From NCBI RefSeq assembly GCF_000002515.2, contig NC_006039.1:1550001-1614000 (forward strand): DNA of 64,000 nt, in the 5' to 3' direction. Each line of letters opens with the position of its first letter. Position 1 is the first letter of the stretch. The notes under the pieces were generated by a model. The model ran no database searches and was not told where the DNA came from. It was given only the letters and a program-made list of their open reading frames with translations. This DNA comes from Kluyveromyces lactis (lineage: Eukaryota > Ascomycota > Saccharomycetes > Saccharomycetales > Saccharomycetaceae). Below, one piece after another: positions 1 to 10,100 of this stretch. A program made the translations under genes and the position numbers.

Positions 1-1
1 G

Positions 2-2467
2 TCCAGTGGTAAGATGGTATTATTGGATAAACTTTTGACACGATTGAAAAAGGATGGTCATCGGGTTCTAATTTTCTCACAAATGGTTAGAATTTTAGAT
101 ATTCTAGGTGACTATTTATCTATCAAAGGTATAAATTTCCAAAGACTTGACGGTACAGTGCCTTCTGCTCAGCGTAGGATATCTATTGACCATTTCAACG
201 CGGAAGATTCTAACGATTTTGTCTTTTTGCTATCTACCAGAGCCGGTGGTTTAGGTATCAATTTGATGACTGCTGACACTGTCATCATCTTTGACTCTGA
301 TTGGAATCCACAGGCGGATTTACAAGCTATGGCAAGAGCTCATAGAATTGGCCAGAAGAATCATGTCATGGTTTATAGATTTGTATCCAAAGATACAGTT
401 GAAGAAGAAGTCTTAGAGCGTGCAAGAAAGAAGATGATTCTAGAATACGCTATTATTTCTCTTGGTGTCACAGATGGTAACAAAATATCATCAACCAAGA
501 AGAATGAACCGAGTGCCGGTGAGCTTTCCGAAATCTTGAAATTCGGTGCTGGTAATATGTTCAAACCAAATGATAATCAACAAAAGTTAGAAGACTTGAA
601 TTTGGATGAAGTTTTGAACCATGCAGAGGATCATATCACAACTCCAGAGCTTGGGGAATCGAATTTGGGTGGAGAAGAATTCTTGAGACAGTTTGAAGTT
701 ACGGATTATAAAGCTGATGTTGATTGGGATGACATTATCCCCGAAGATGAACTCAAGAAACTAAAGGATGAAGAACAAAGGCGTATCGACGAAGAATATG
801 TCAGAGAACAGTTAGATATAATGAACCGTAAAACTGCTGCCATTGATAAGATTAAGAGATCTGTCAACGGAGAAACGTTTGGGAGTGACTCAGAAGACGA
901 AGGTAACTCCAAATCTAGAAAGAGATCTAAAGCTAACAACTTGGACGCTTTTGGTGAAAGAGAAATCAGAGCATTATACAAGTGTATTCTTCGATTTGGT
1001 GATATTGAAAACAAGTTTGAAGAGCTGATTGCCGATGGATCATTACCCGTAAAATCTATTGATAGATATAAAGAGCTTTACCACGAAATGATTACAGAGG
1101 CAGAAACTTTGATGAGAGACGAAGAGGCTAAGAGGCATGAAATATTTAGTAAGTTAGAAAAGGATGCAGCCGAATACAGACAGAAAATTAAAAACTTGGA
1201 AATTAAGCCTGAAGATGATGCTGGTAAAGAAACTCCTATCACTCTTTTATCTGCTAAAAGAAGAGAGAAAAGAGCCATCCTATTCGAATTCCACGATACT
1301 AAAGCACTAAACGCAGACACCCTTGTTAATAGACGCGACAATCTAAAATTCTTATCCAATTTTGTGGAAAGAAACTACAAAGACGACCCGTTACAATTCA
1401 AGTTCGTGAATAAGAATCCAAAACCTGTGTCTGCGTGGAATTGCGTATGGGGTAAAGAAGACGATGAGAAGCTGTTAATCGGTATCTATAAGTATGGTTA
1501 CGGTGCATGGATGCAAATCAGAGATGATCCGTTTTTGGGACTAACTGAAAAACTTTTCTTGAACAATGAAGTTACTCAGAAAGCTGCCACTCCTGCAGCA
1601 CCTAGTCTCACACCATCTGCTCCAGGGGCATCTGTTGCGGGGTCTTCAACACCTGGTGCTGATGCTGTAAAGACAGAAACTCCTGACACTACGGCAAACA
1701 CACCAATCGTGACGGCGTCTTCTGAAAACACTAATAAGAAAACAGTGAAGAAAGCTCCCGGTGCTGTGCATCTCGGTAGAAGAGTCGATTACTTATTCAC
1801 TGTCCTAAGAGACGAAGCTAAGGGTCCCCAAACTGATCCATCTCACCCTGCCGGCTCTTCGTCAACCGGAACCACGACGCCTCAGCAAAACAAACGTAAA
1901 CCAAAGAAGTCTGCTACTACTGCTGGGAACAGCAATGGGAACGAAAATGCCCATACCGCTGGTACCCCAAGTGACGGCAATAGTGTTAACTTAACCGGCA
2001 AGGACTCTACACCAGACAATAGCTCCGAAACAAAGCGTGGCAAGGCCCATCACCATCAACAACCATCATCAAGATCTGGTACGCCTGTCGTCGGATCGAA
2101 AAAACAGCAGAGGAAAGGTAAAGACATACCGTTGGCACCAAAAGCCGATATCCGTCTTCCTGACAAAGAATACGACAGTATGGACGAAGAAGAGTGTAAG
2201 AAAACGATGACAAACGTCCGTAGCTCACTCAAACGTCTAAGATCTGGAGGAGACGGTCTTGAACGTAAGCAATGGGCTAACCTATTGAAGAAGGAATTGA
2301 AACGTGTTGGTGACTACATCGAATCGCACAAGAAGGACTCGTCTAAGACCTCTCCAGAAAAATATAAAAGACATTTATGGTCTTTCACTGCATATTACTG
2401 GCCAAGAGATGTCCCATCTTCCAAACTCCTGGCGATGTACGACAAAATCAAAGCCTCTGAACATTAA
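2..2467 (+). CDS. CHD1: CHD1 chromatin remodeler, 3' part (5' end outside window)
   Basis: ATP-dependent nucleosome-spacing remodeler that acts on transcribed chromatin in the nucleus. The frame is open from the first bases ([12 protein letters not shown]), so the chromodomains and first helicase lobe lie upstream of the window. Visible here are the second helicase lobe (roughly the first 160 residues, with the [11 protein letters not shown] and ARAHRIGQ helicase motifs), a bridge segment, the SANT-SLIDE DNA-binding region (about residues 310-515, with the SLIDE signature around [20 protein letters not shown]), a low-complexity Ser/Thr/Pro linker, and a C-terminal CHCT helical domain (last ~100 residues, ending [20 protein letters not shown]). 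PAB1 follows on the same strand, as in S. cerevisiae YER164W-YER165W. The only oddity is truncation by the window edge. Confidence 0.96.
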   Translation, partial: SSGKMVLLDKLLTRLKKDGHRVLIFSQMVRILDILGDYLSIKGINFQRLDGTVPSAQRRISIDHFNAEDSNDFVFLLSTRAGGLGINLMTADTVIIFDSDWNPQADLQAMARAHRIGQKNHVMVYRFVSKDTVEEEVLERARKKMILEYAIISLGVTDGNKISSTKKNEPSAGELSEILKFGAGNMFKPNDNQQKLEDLNLDEVLNHAEDHITTPELGESNLGGEEFLRQFEVTDYKADVDWDDIIPEDELKKLKDEEQRRIDEEYVREQLDIMNRKTAAIDKIKRSVNGETFGSDSEDEGNSKSRKRSKANNLDAFGEREIRALYKCILRFGDIENKFEELIADGSLPVKSIDRYKELYHEMITEAETLMRDEEAKRHEIFSKLEKDAAEYRQKIKNLEIKPEDDAGKETPITLLSAKRREKRAILFEFHDTKALNADTLVNRRDNLKFLSNFVERNYKDDPLQFKFVNKNPKPVSAWNCVWGKEDDEKLLIGIYKYGYGAWMQIRDDPFLGLTEKLFLNNEVTQKAATPAAPSLTPSAPGASVAGSSTPGADAVKTETPDTTANTPIVTASSENTNKKTVKKAPGAVHLGRRVDYLFTVLRDEAKGPQTDPSHPAGSSSTGTTTPQQNKRKPKKSATTAGNSNGNENAHTAGTPSDGNSVNLTGKDSTPDNSSETKRGKAHHHQQPSSRSGTPVVGSKKQQRKGKDIPLAPKADIRLPDKEYDSMDEEECKKTMTNVRSSLKRLRSGGDGLERKQWANLLKKELKRVGDYIESHKKDSSKTSPEKYKRHLWSFTAYYWPRDVPSSKLLAMYDKIKASEH

Positions 2468-3190
2468 TTAGTCAAATGTAACAAAACATAGAGATATATA
2501 CGCCTATCAATTTACGAAAAAAAAAAAGATATCTAATCAACAACATATTGCTATTAGTTATTATTACCTTCATAAATGACATGAGGCACAAGGGCGCACC
2601 AGAAACAGCCGGCTGCTAGTAAAATACCTGGTTTGTTGTGGTGATGCCTCAGATCATTTCGCACGTACCTACCTTTCCTTTTGTGGAAAAGCTTTAAACT
2701 CTTTTTCAACTCTTTAAATTTTTCAATGAAAATTTTCACTTTTTGGCTAACTCATCACAACAATTAAGGACTGTTCTCACAGAGATGGATGAATTATATA
2801 ACGATTTTAAATAAGTTCTTGTGATGTTGTTTCATTTATTTAATTTGTTATAAGTTTTTAGTTATCTTGGTTAGTTTATACTGTTTCGTTTGTTACTTAT
2901 TTGTATTACCTTTCTGGTTCAGTTATTGTAACATTTTATTTTGTGCAATTTGTTTGTTTAAAAAGACCACGGTCAAAGTCAGCAAACTCTCTAAAGGTAT
3001 CATCTGTATCCTGTATTTTAATTGTTTTTGGTAAAAGAAAAGAATAAGCGTGGTTTATATCTTTTTAATATTAGTCAAAACATTCCAGTTAGAAGTCTTT
3101 TTGAATTCAAGTTAACTAAGGGTTTTTCATTTCCATCCATCGTTAAATCAAAACTTAATAGTTTCATCAAAGGTTCGCAACTGTGTGGGT

Positions 3191-3272
3191 ATTAAACAAA
3201 ACAATACACTAAAATACACATTAAAAAACCATAAAAAAACATATATTTTAAAAACACATTACAAAACCAACC
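3191..3272 (+). promoter_or_regulatory. A-rich tract in the probable PAB1 5' leader
   Basis: A run of A-clusters (AAACAAAACAA, TTAAAAAACC, ATAAAAAAAC, TTTTAAAAACA) lies 50-130 bases before the PAB1 ATG. Poly(A)-binding proteins are known to bind A-rich leaders of their own mRNAs and dampen translation. That role here is inference, and the transcription start is not visible from sequence. Confidence 0.5.
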
Positions 3273-3300
3273 AACCGCCATCTTTTTCGGTTAAATTTAT

Positions 3301-3320
3301 CTCATCTCATCTCATCTCAT
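3301..3320 (+). repeat. CTCAT x4 tandem repeat abutting the PAB1 start
   Basis: Four perfect CTCAT pentamers end one base before the PAB1 ATG. They would form the last leader bases scanned by the ribosome. A similar repeat lies in the CCA1 leader. Confidence 0.9.
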
Positions 3321-3321
3321 A

Positions 3322-5100
3322 ATGTCTGATATTACTGAAAAAACTGCTGAGCAATTGGAAAACTTGCAGATCAACGATGATCAGCAACCAGCTCAATCTG
3401 CCAGTGCTCCATCCACTTCTGCTTCTGAAAGCGAAGCTTCTTCTGTTTCTAAGGTTGAAAACAACAACGCTTCATTGTACGTTGGTGAATTGGATCCAAA
3501 CATTACTGAAGCATTGTTGTACGATGTGTTTTCACCATTGGGTCCAATTTCCTCGATCCGTGTTTGTCGTGATGCCGTCACCAAGGCTTCGTTAGGTTAC
3601 GCTTACGTTAACTATACTGATTACGAAGCTGGTAAGAAAGCTATTCAAGAATTGAACTATGCTGAAATCAACGGTAGACCATGTAGAATTATGTGGTCCG
3701 AACGTGACCCAGCTATCAGAAAGAAGGGTTCTGGTAACATTTTCATCAAGAACTTGCACCCAGCCATTGACAACAAGGCTTTGCATGAAACTTTCTCCAC
3801 TTTCGGTGAAGTCTTGTCTTGTAAAGTTGCTTTAGATGAGAATGGAAACTCTAGAGGCTTCGGTTTCGTTCATTTCAAGGAAGAATCCGATGCTAAGGAT
3901 GCTATTGAAGCCGTCAACGGTATGTTGATGAACGGTTTGGAAGTTTACGTTGCCATGCACGTTCCAAAGAAGGACCGTATCTCCAAGTTGGAAGAAGCCA
4001 AGGCTAACTTCACCAACATTTACGTCAAGAACATTGACGTTGAAACCACTGACGAAGAGTTCGAACAGTTGTTCTCCCAATACGGTGAAATTGTCTCTGC
4101 TGCTTTGGAAAAGGATGCTGAGGGTAAGCCAAAGGGTTTCGGTTTCGTTAACTTTGTTGACCACAACGCCGCTGCCAAGGCCGTTGAAGAGTTGAACGGT
4201 AAGGAATTCAAGTCTCAAGCTTTGTACGTTGGCAGAGCTCAAAAGAAGTACGAACGTGCTGAAGAATTGAAGAAACAATACGAACAATACCGTTTGGAAA
4301 AATTGGCTAAGTTCCAAGGTGTTAACTTGTTCATCAAGAACTTGGACGATTCCATCGATGACGAAAAATTGAAGGAAGAATTCGCCCCATACGGTACCAT
4401 CACCTCTGCTAGAGTCATGAGAGACCAAGAGGGTAACTCTAAGGGTTTCGGTTTCGTTTGTTTCTCTTCTCCAGAAGAAGCTACCAAGGCTATGACCGAA
4501 AAGAACCAACAAATTGTTGCCGGTAAGCCATTGTACGTTGCCATTGCTCAAAGAAAGGATGTCAGAAGATCCCAATTGGCTCAACAAATTCAAGCCAGAA
4601 ACCAAATCAGATTCCAACAACAGCAACAACAACAAGCTGCTGCCGCTGCTGCTGGTATGCCAGGCCAATACATGCCACAAATGTTCTATGGTGTTATGGC
4701 CCCAAGAGGTTTCCCAGGTCCAAACCCAGGTATGAACGGCCCAATGGGTGCCGGTATTCCAAAGAACGGTATGGTCCCACCACCACAACAATTTGCTGGT
4801 AGACCAAACGGTCCAATGTACCAAGGTATGCCACCTCAAAACCAATTCCCAAGACACCAACAACAACACTACATCCAACAACAAAAGCAAAGACAAGCCT
4901 TGGGTGAACAATTGTACAAGAAGGTCAGTGCCAAGATTGACGACGAAAACGCCGCTGGTAAGATCACCGGTATGATCTTGGATCTACCACCACAGCAAGT
5001 CATCCAATTGTTGGACAACGACGAACAATTTGAACAGCAATTCCAAGAAGCCTTAGCTGCTTACGAAAACTTCAAGAAGGAACAAGAAGCTCAAGCTTAA
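3322..5100 (+). CDS. PAB1: Poly(A)-binding protein Pab1
   Basis: Binds the mRNA poly(A) tail in cytoplasm and nucleus, promotes translation through eIF4G and controls deadenylation. The 592 residues hold an acidic, Ser-rich N-terminus, then four RRMs at about 52-128, 138-215, 231-308 and 334-411. RNP motifs include SLYVGEL (51-57), LGYAYVNY (91-98) and repeated KGFGFV cores. A Gln/Pro/Met-rich linker (about 425-500, with polyQ-polyA) leads to a C-terminal MLLE/PABC domain (about 505-580, [14 protein letters not shown]). Codon use is strongly biased (GGT, AAG, TTG, GCT), as in a highly expressed gene. That bias also creates a long meaningless antisense ORF at 3832-4911. The ATG follows a CTCAT repeat and an A-rich leader. 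Confidence 0.99.
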   Translation: MSDITEKTAEQLENLQINDDQQPAQSASAPSTSASESEASSVSKVENNNASLYVGELDPNITEALLYDVFSPLGPISSIRVCRDAVTKASLGYAYVNYTDYEAGKKAIQELNYAEINGRPCRIMWSERDPAIRKKGSGNIFIKNLHPAIDNKALHETFSTFGEVLSCKVALDENGNSRGFGFVHFKEESDAKDAIEAVNGMLMNGLEVYVAMHVPKKDRISKLEEAKANFTNIYVKNIDVETTDEEFEQLFSQYGEIVSAALEKDAEGKPKGFGFVNFVDHNAAAKAVEELNGKEFKSQALYVGRAQKKYERAEELKKQYEQYRLEKLAKFQGVNLFIKNLDDSIDDEKLKEEFAPYGTITSARVMRDQEGNSKGFGFVCFSSPEEATKAMTEKNQQIVAGKPLYVAIAQRKDVRRSQLAQQIQARNQIRFQQQQQQQAAAAAAGMPGQYMPQMFYGVMAPRGFPGPNPGMNGPMGAGIPKNGMVPPPQQFAGRPNGPMYQGMPPQNQFPRHQQQHYIQQQKQRQALGEQLYKKVSAKIDDENAAGKITGMILDLPPQQVIQLLDNDEQFEQQFQEALAAYENFKKEQEAQA

Positions 5101-5687
5101 ACTTGATTTTTTGACCTTGATCTTCATCTTGTCCTTTCTATATCTTTCCCCCGAAGAAAAAGAAAAATTAAAAAAAAAAACGAACAGCTAACTATATGAA
5201 TAGTCTCAGCTTCACGCATTGGAACTGGGTGGTGCTAATTAGCTTACGCATTGTTATAGACCTAAACTAGTCGAAATAAACTACTTTCTGCCACTCTTCT
5301 TTTTCTCTCGCTTTTTTTTTTTTTGTTCATCACAGGCTTTCCATTGTTGCCAAAAATGTTGTGCTTTTAATCTTTACCAATAAAAAAAATTACCACGCTC
5401 CACATATACCATATTACCACAATCCATCACATCACTCTACCCTTTCTCCATACCGCTAATTCAATCCGGAGGTATGCCCCATTTTTCTCTTCAAATTTTT
5501 TCTTACTGATTTTTTCTATCTAACTATTATTGTTACTCTACCCGTTTTATATAATACTAAAGCTCTAATGGGAGGACATTAGTAGTCTTTTTAATGAAGA
5601 GGTTTTTCGCATTTTCAAAAGGTTTTTTTATCAGTCTTTATATACCTTTCTCTGACAGTCATCAACATGGACGGTATACTGTCCTGT

Positions 5688-5710
5688 GATGATGATGATG
5701 ATGATGATGA
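5688..5710. repeat. (GAT)7 microsatellite
   Basis: Seven GAT units plus a partial one lie in the UBC13 upstream region, directly before a TCACGTGA site. Confidence 0.9.
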
Positions 5711-5714
5711 AGTA

Positions 5715-5722
5715 TCACGTGA
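5715..5722. promoter_or_regulatory. TCACGTGA E-box, Cbf1-type site upstream of UBC13
   Basis: Perfect 8-bp palindrome about 150 bp before the UBC13 ATG. Cbf1 and related bHLH factors bind CACGTG, with flanking T and A favouring Cbf1. Assignment is by motif only. Confidence 0.55.
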
Positions 5723-5872
5723 CTTCGCATTGTCTTTTTCGATATCGAATAGTTTCATATTAAAGGTCTTGAAGGCATTTAAGGCACTAAAAGCTTTAAC
5801 CCTTTTTAAAATCAGGATCTATTCCTGATTTTCTACGGCGGATCGAGTACCGATCACCCAGTTCAAAGTACA

Positions 5873-6453
5873 ATGGCAGCATTACCCAAGAGAATTATCA
5901 AAGTATGTTGAAAATTTTTGGAAACTTACACGTTCTTTTCTATCTGAGTATTAATTAATAGCGTTATAACTAACCAAGAAAAAAAAAAATATCATTTACA
6001 CAGGAAACTGAAAGGTTAGTGAGCGATCCGGTCCCCGGAATCACTGCAGAACCACATGAGGATAATTTACGTTATTTCCAAGTGACGATAGAGGGTCCGC
6101 AGCAAAGTCCCTATGAAAATGGGGTCTTCCAACTAGAATTGTTCCTACCGGATGATTATCCAATGGAAGCACCAAAGGTAAGGTTTTTGACAAAAATATA
6201 CCATCCCAATATCGATCGGTTAGGTAGAATATGTCTCGATGTTTTGAAAAATAATTGGTCACCTGCCCTTCAAATCAGAACAGTACTTTTGTCCGTGCAA
6301 GCCTTGCTTGCATCTCCGAATCCGAATGATCCGTTAGCTAATGACGTCGCTGAGGAATGGATCAAGCATGAAGATACCGCAATTGCAAAGGCAAAAGAAT
6401 GGACCAAACTTTACGCCAAACCTACTCAGGATGAGGAACCAGCAAAAGAATAA
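5873..6453 (+). CDS. UBC13: Ubiquitin-conjugating enzyme Ubc13 (two exons)
   Basis: E2 that with Mms2 builds K63-linked ubiquitin chains, notably on PCNA in error-free post-replication repair. Exon 1 is 5873-5902 ([10 protein letters not shown]). The intron is 5903-6003 (101 bp; GTATGT, branch AACTAAC at 5968-5974, CAG end). Exon 2 is 6004-6453. The joined protein has 159 residues against 153 in S. cerevisiae. The intron falls right after the lysine of the conserved N-terminus, as I recall it for S. cerevisiae UBC13. The active-site Cys87 lies in GRICLDV, after the YHPN motif. The short acidic C-terminal tail (DEEPAKE) is an extension. Without exon 1 the second exon has no ATG at its head, which supports the splice. 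In S. cerevisiae UBC13 (YDR092W) also precedes DNF2. Confidence 0.97.
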
Positions 6454-7137
6454 CTCGAATTTGCAAATGATCTTAGCTAAATTCTAACTCACACATACCA
6501 TATATTTATATACATGAACGTATATATTCACTAAACTAGAGGATTAGCTGGAAACAGAATGTTAAACCCACTGACATATACAATCAAAAGGCTTTTTGTG
6601 TGGTGTAACTGCCTTCGTTTTCTTGTGTCAAGTGTTCCTGTTTCTCCATTAATCATCTAGAAACGGCTTTCTCGGAAATACTTGACATTATAGGAAAGGT
6701 TTTCAAATTAAAAAGGCTTTTCGAAATTTTGAACAAAACATGTTCTCCATTTCTGAACCACATTGAAGTTTAATTCTTGAGAGTATATTAGTACAGGACA
6801 CTCAGCTGTAGTCCATTGCTGCTGACATCCGGTACTAATAACTCAGATTTCGATTGTCTTTCAATACTGTACGATTACGCACTTTTAATTTGAGCGGTTT
6901 TTTGAGTGCATCTTTCTGTCTCGACTCTCTCTATTTGAGTATATATCAGAACATTATATTTCACAGGTTAATACTGGGTTAGAAAAGGGTGAACAACATC
7001 GAAGTTAATACATCTGTAATACGTGCTCTTGCCAGAATCATACCAGTGCAAATTTGTGTCTAGTTGAGTGATTTTTCTTGGCTGGAAAGGAGTATTGTTT
7101 CGTGGTTTGTGTGCTTTGAGGAAGTAGAACATCAGGA
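6454..7137. other. UBC13-DNF intergenic region
   Basis: 684 bp. TA-rich elements at about 6500-6530 just after UBC13 resemble yeast 3'-end efficiency elements. The remainder is the flippase promoter, with TATATA-like sequence near 6940. No gene was found. Confidence 0.75.
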
Positions 7138-10100
7138 ATGACTGGACCAAAGAAAAAGGGAAAGGACTCTGATCCTTATTCTGGAAGTTTTAAGGATGAT
7201 AGTTCGCCAGATTCACCATTTAATGATAGGTTTGTGTTTGAACAGGGAAATCAATTTGCTTCGAACTTGGATGGAACCATTGATAATGAAGCAGATGGTT
7301 CTAAAACTAAACTGAAAGGTAGACAAGGTTCTATATTGAAGAATGGATCAACGTCATCGCCCTCAAAGATTGGTAAGAAAAAGAACCAGCAGCTAACGTT
7401 TGGAGACACTGGGAAAACTTCTGATTTGAAGAATGAGGAATTTGAAGAGATCAGTTTTGAGACCACGGGAGCGGACGACCAAAGATCATATGTAAATACG
7501 CCAATCATCAATCAAGGTAACTTTGCAGTTGACGAAGAAGATGAAAGAGAAAAAGATAGACAGTTATCCAGTGCAGAAGATTCCAAGCACGTGAAACGTA
7601 TGCGTTGGGGTACCAGAAGAGATAAGAAAGGTAAGCCAGCGATGGGCAGAGCTAAGACCCTTCGTTGGACCAAGAAAAATTTTCATAACCCATTCGCTGA
7701 TGATACGAACCTTGCAGCGGAGGGTCACAGCTCTGATGACGATAATGACGAAAATTACGATAAATCCCATAGACAACGTGAAACAAGAACAATTTACTAT
7801 AATCTCCCTCTACCGGAAGATATTTTAGACGAAGATGGTAACTCTACCATATACTACCCTCGTAATAAGATCAGAACCACTAAATATACACCGTTGACTT
7901 TTTTCCCAAAGAATATCGCATTCCAATTTAAAAATGTCGCTAATGTATATTTTCTTGTCTTGATTATCATGGGTTTCTTCCAAATTTTTGGTGTCGCAAA
8001 TCCAGGTTTGGCTACTGTGCCATTGATTGTTATTGTGGTGCTCACTTCTTTCAAAGATGCAATTGAAGATTCGCGTAGAACTATATTGGATATGGAAGTG
8101 AACAACGCTCCAACACACATTTTGAAAGGTGTCGAAAACGTTAATGTGTCCAACGATAAAGTATCTTTGTGGAGAAAGTTCAAGAAGGCAAATACTAGGG
8201 TGCTGTTCCGTTTTATTCATCTCTGCCAGGAACTCTTTACCGAAGAGGGTAAAAAGCAGCGGGCTCAAAGGAAACGTCATGAAATGCATAATAAGATCAG
8301 ACAAACGCAGACTCCCAGAAATTCGTTGGATTCTGTCGGTTCCTATAGAAACTCTATGGAGTCTGAATTCGGTGGAGATTTGACGGAGCGTGGCAAAGAT
8401 GATTTATGTCTTCTTGACCCTTCATTGCCTGTCTTACCAGATTGTAAATTTGCCAAAGATTACTGGAAAAGTGTCAGTGTAGGAGATATCGTCAGAGTTC
8501 ACAATAATGATGAAATTCCTGCTGATATTATTTTACTTTCTTCATCGGACTCTGATGGTGCATGTTACGTTGAGACCAAGAATTTAGATGGTGAAACGAA
8601 TTTAAAGGTTCGTCAATCTTTAAAATGTTCTCATATGATCAGAAATTCACGTAACATAACTAGAACTAAATTCAAGGTGGAAAGTGAGGGACCACATAGT
8701 AACCTATACTCGTATCAAGGTAATTTGAAATGGGTTGATAGAGAAACTGGTCTTGAGAAGAATGAACCTGTTAACATCAATAATCTATTATTACGTGGTT
8801 GTACGTTGAGGAATACAAAATGGGCTATGGGTATTGTAGTGTTCACTGGTCCTGATACGAAGATCATGCTGAATGCCGGTGTCACTCCAACTAAGGTTTC
8901 TAGAATCTCTAGAGAATTAAATCTATCTGTTTTCATGAATTTTGCCCTACTATTTGTTTTGTGTTTTGCCGCAGGTATTGTAAACGGTGTTTATTATCGA
9001 ACGGATAACACTTCTAGAAATTACTTTGAATTTGGTAGCATTGCTGGCTCGGCGGCTGCAAATGGTGTAGTTTCGTTCTGGGTTGCGCTTATCTTGTATC
9101 AATCGGTTGTTCCTATCTCTTTGTACATTTCTATTGAAATTATAAAGACCGCGCAAGCGCTATTCATTTATGGTGATGTCGCTTTGTATAATGAGCGTTT
9201 GGATTATCCATGCACACCAAAATCATGGACTATTTCAGATGATTTGGGTCAAATTGAGTATATATTTTCCGATAAGACTGGTACCTTGACTCAAAACGTC
9301 ATGGAGTTTAAGAAATGTACGATTAATGGTGTTTCATATGGTAGAGCTTATACAGAAGCTTTGGCTGGTCTTCGTAAAAGACAAGGTATTGATGTTGAAG
9401 AAGAGGGTGCCCTAGAAAAGGAAGGAATTGCTCAAGATAAAGAAATTATGTTAGCAAATTTGAAAATCTTAGGAGAGAACTCTCAGTTACGCCCAGAAAA
9501 TGTGACATTTGTCAGTAAAGAGTTCGTACAAGATACCGCTGGTGCTAATGGAGAAACGCAAAAGAAATGCAATGAAAATTTCATGTTAGCACTAGCACTT
9601 TGTCACACTGTTCTTGTGGAAGAAAACAAAGATGATCCAGAAATTATGGATTTCAAGGCTCAATCTCCAGACGAAGCAGCTCTTGTTGGTACTGCAAGAG
9701 ACATGGGTTTCAGCTTTGTTGGTAGAACCAAAAACGGGGTAATTGTCGATATTCAGGGAGTTCAGAAGGAATACAGATTACTCAATGTGTTGGAATTCAA
9801 CTCTACTAGAAAGAGAATGTCATGCATTCTAAAAATTCCATCTGAAAATCCAAACGAAGAACCAAGAGCTTTGCTAATCTGTAAAGGTGCAGACTCGATC
9901 ATCTATTCCAGACTAAGTAAGAACAATGATGAAAAGCTACTAGAAAAGACGGCCTTGCATTTGGAACAATATGCCACAGAAGGTTTAAGAACTCTATGTA
10001 TTGCCCAAAGAGAATTGTCATGGAAAGAATACCAAGAATGGAACGAAAAACATGAGATTGCAGCTGCTGCCCTTGTTGATCGTGAAGATGAAATGGAAAA

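Larger units (their letters stand above)
2468..3321. other. CHD1-PAB1 intergenic region
   Basis: 854 bp holding the CHD1 3' end and the PAB1 promoter and leader. It is T-rich from about 2820 to 3080 and A-rich just before PAB1. No convincing gene is present; the short minus-strand ORF at 2554-2739 has no recognisable content. Confidence 0.8.
5101..5872. other. PAB1-UBC13 intergenic region
   Basis: 772 bp with the PAB1 3' region (A- and T-runs around 5150-5175 and 5310-5325) and the UBC13 promoter. It contains a GAT x7 run at 5688-5710 followed five bases later by TCACGTGA (5715-5722). No gene was found. Confidence 0.8.

Noticed and set aside
3832-4911. 359-codon ORF antisense to PAB1
   Set aside because: It mirrors the strong codon bias of PAB1 (CTT/GGT/TTG read backwards give Trp-, Leu- and Val-rich nonsense) and resembles no family.
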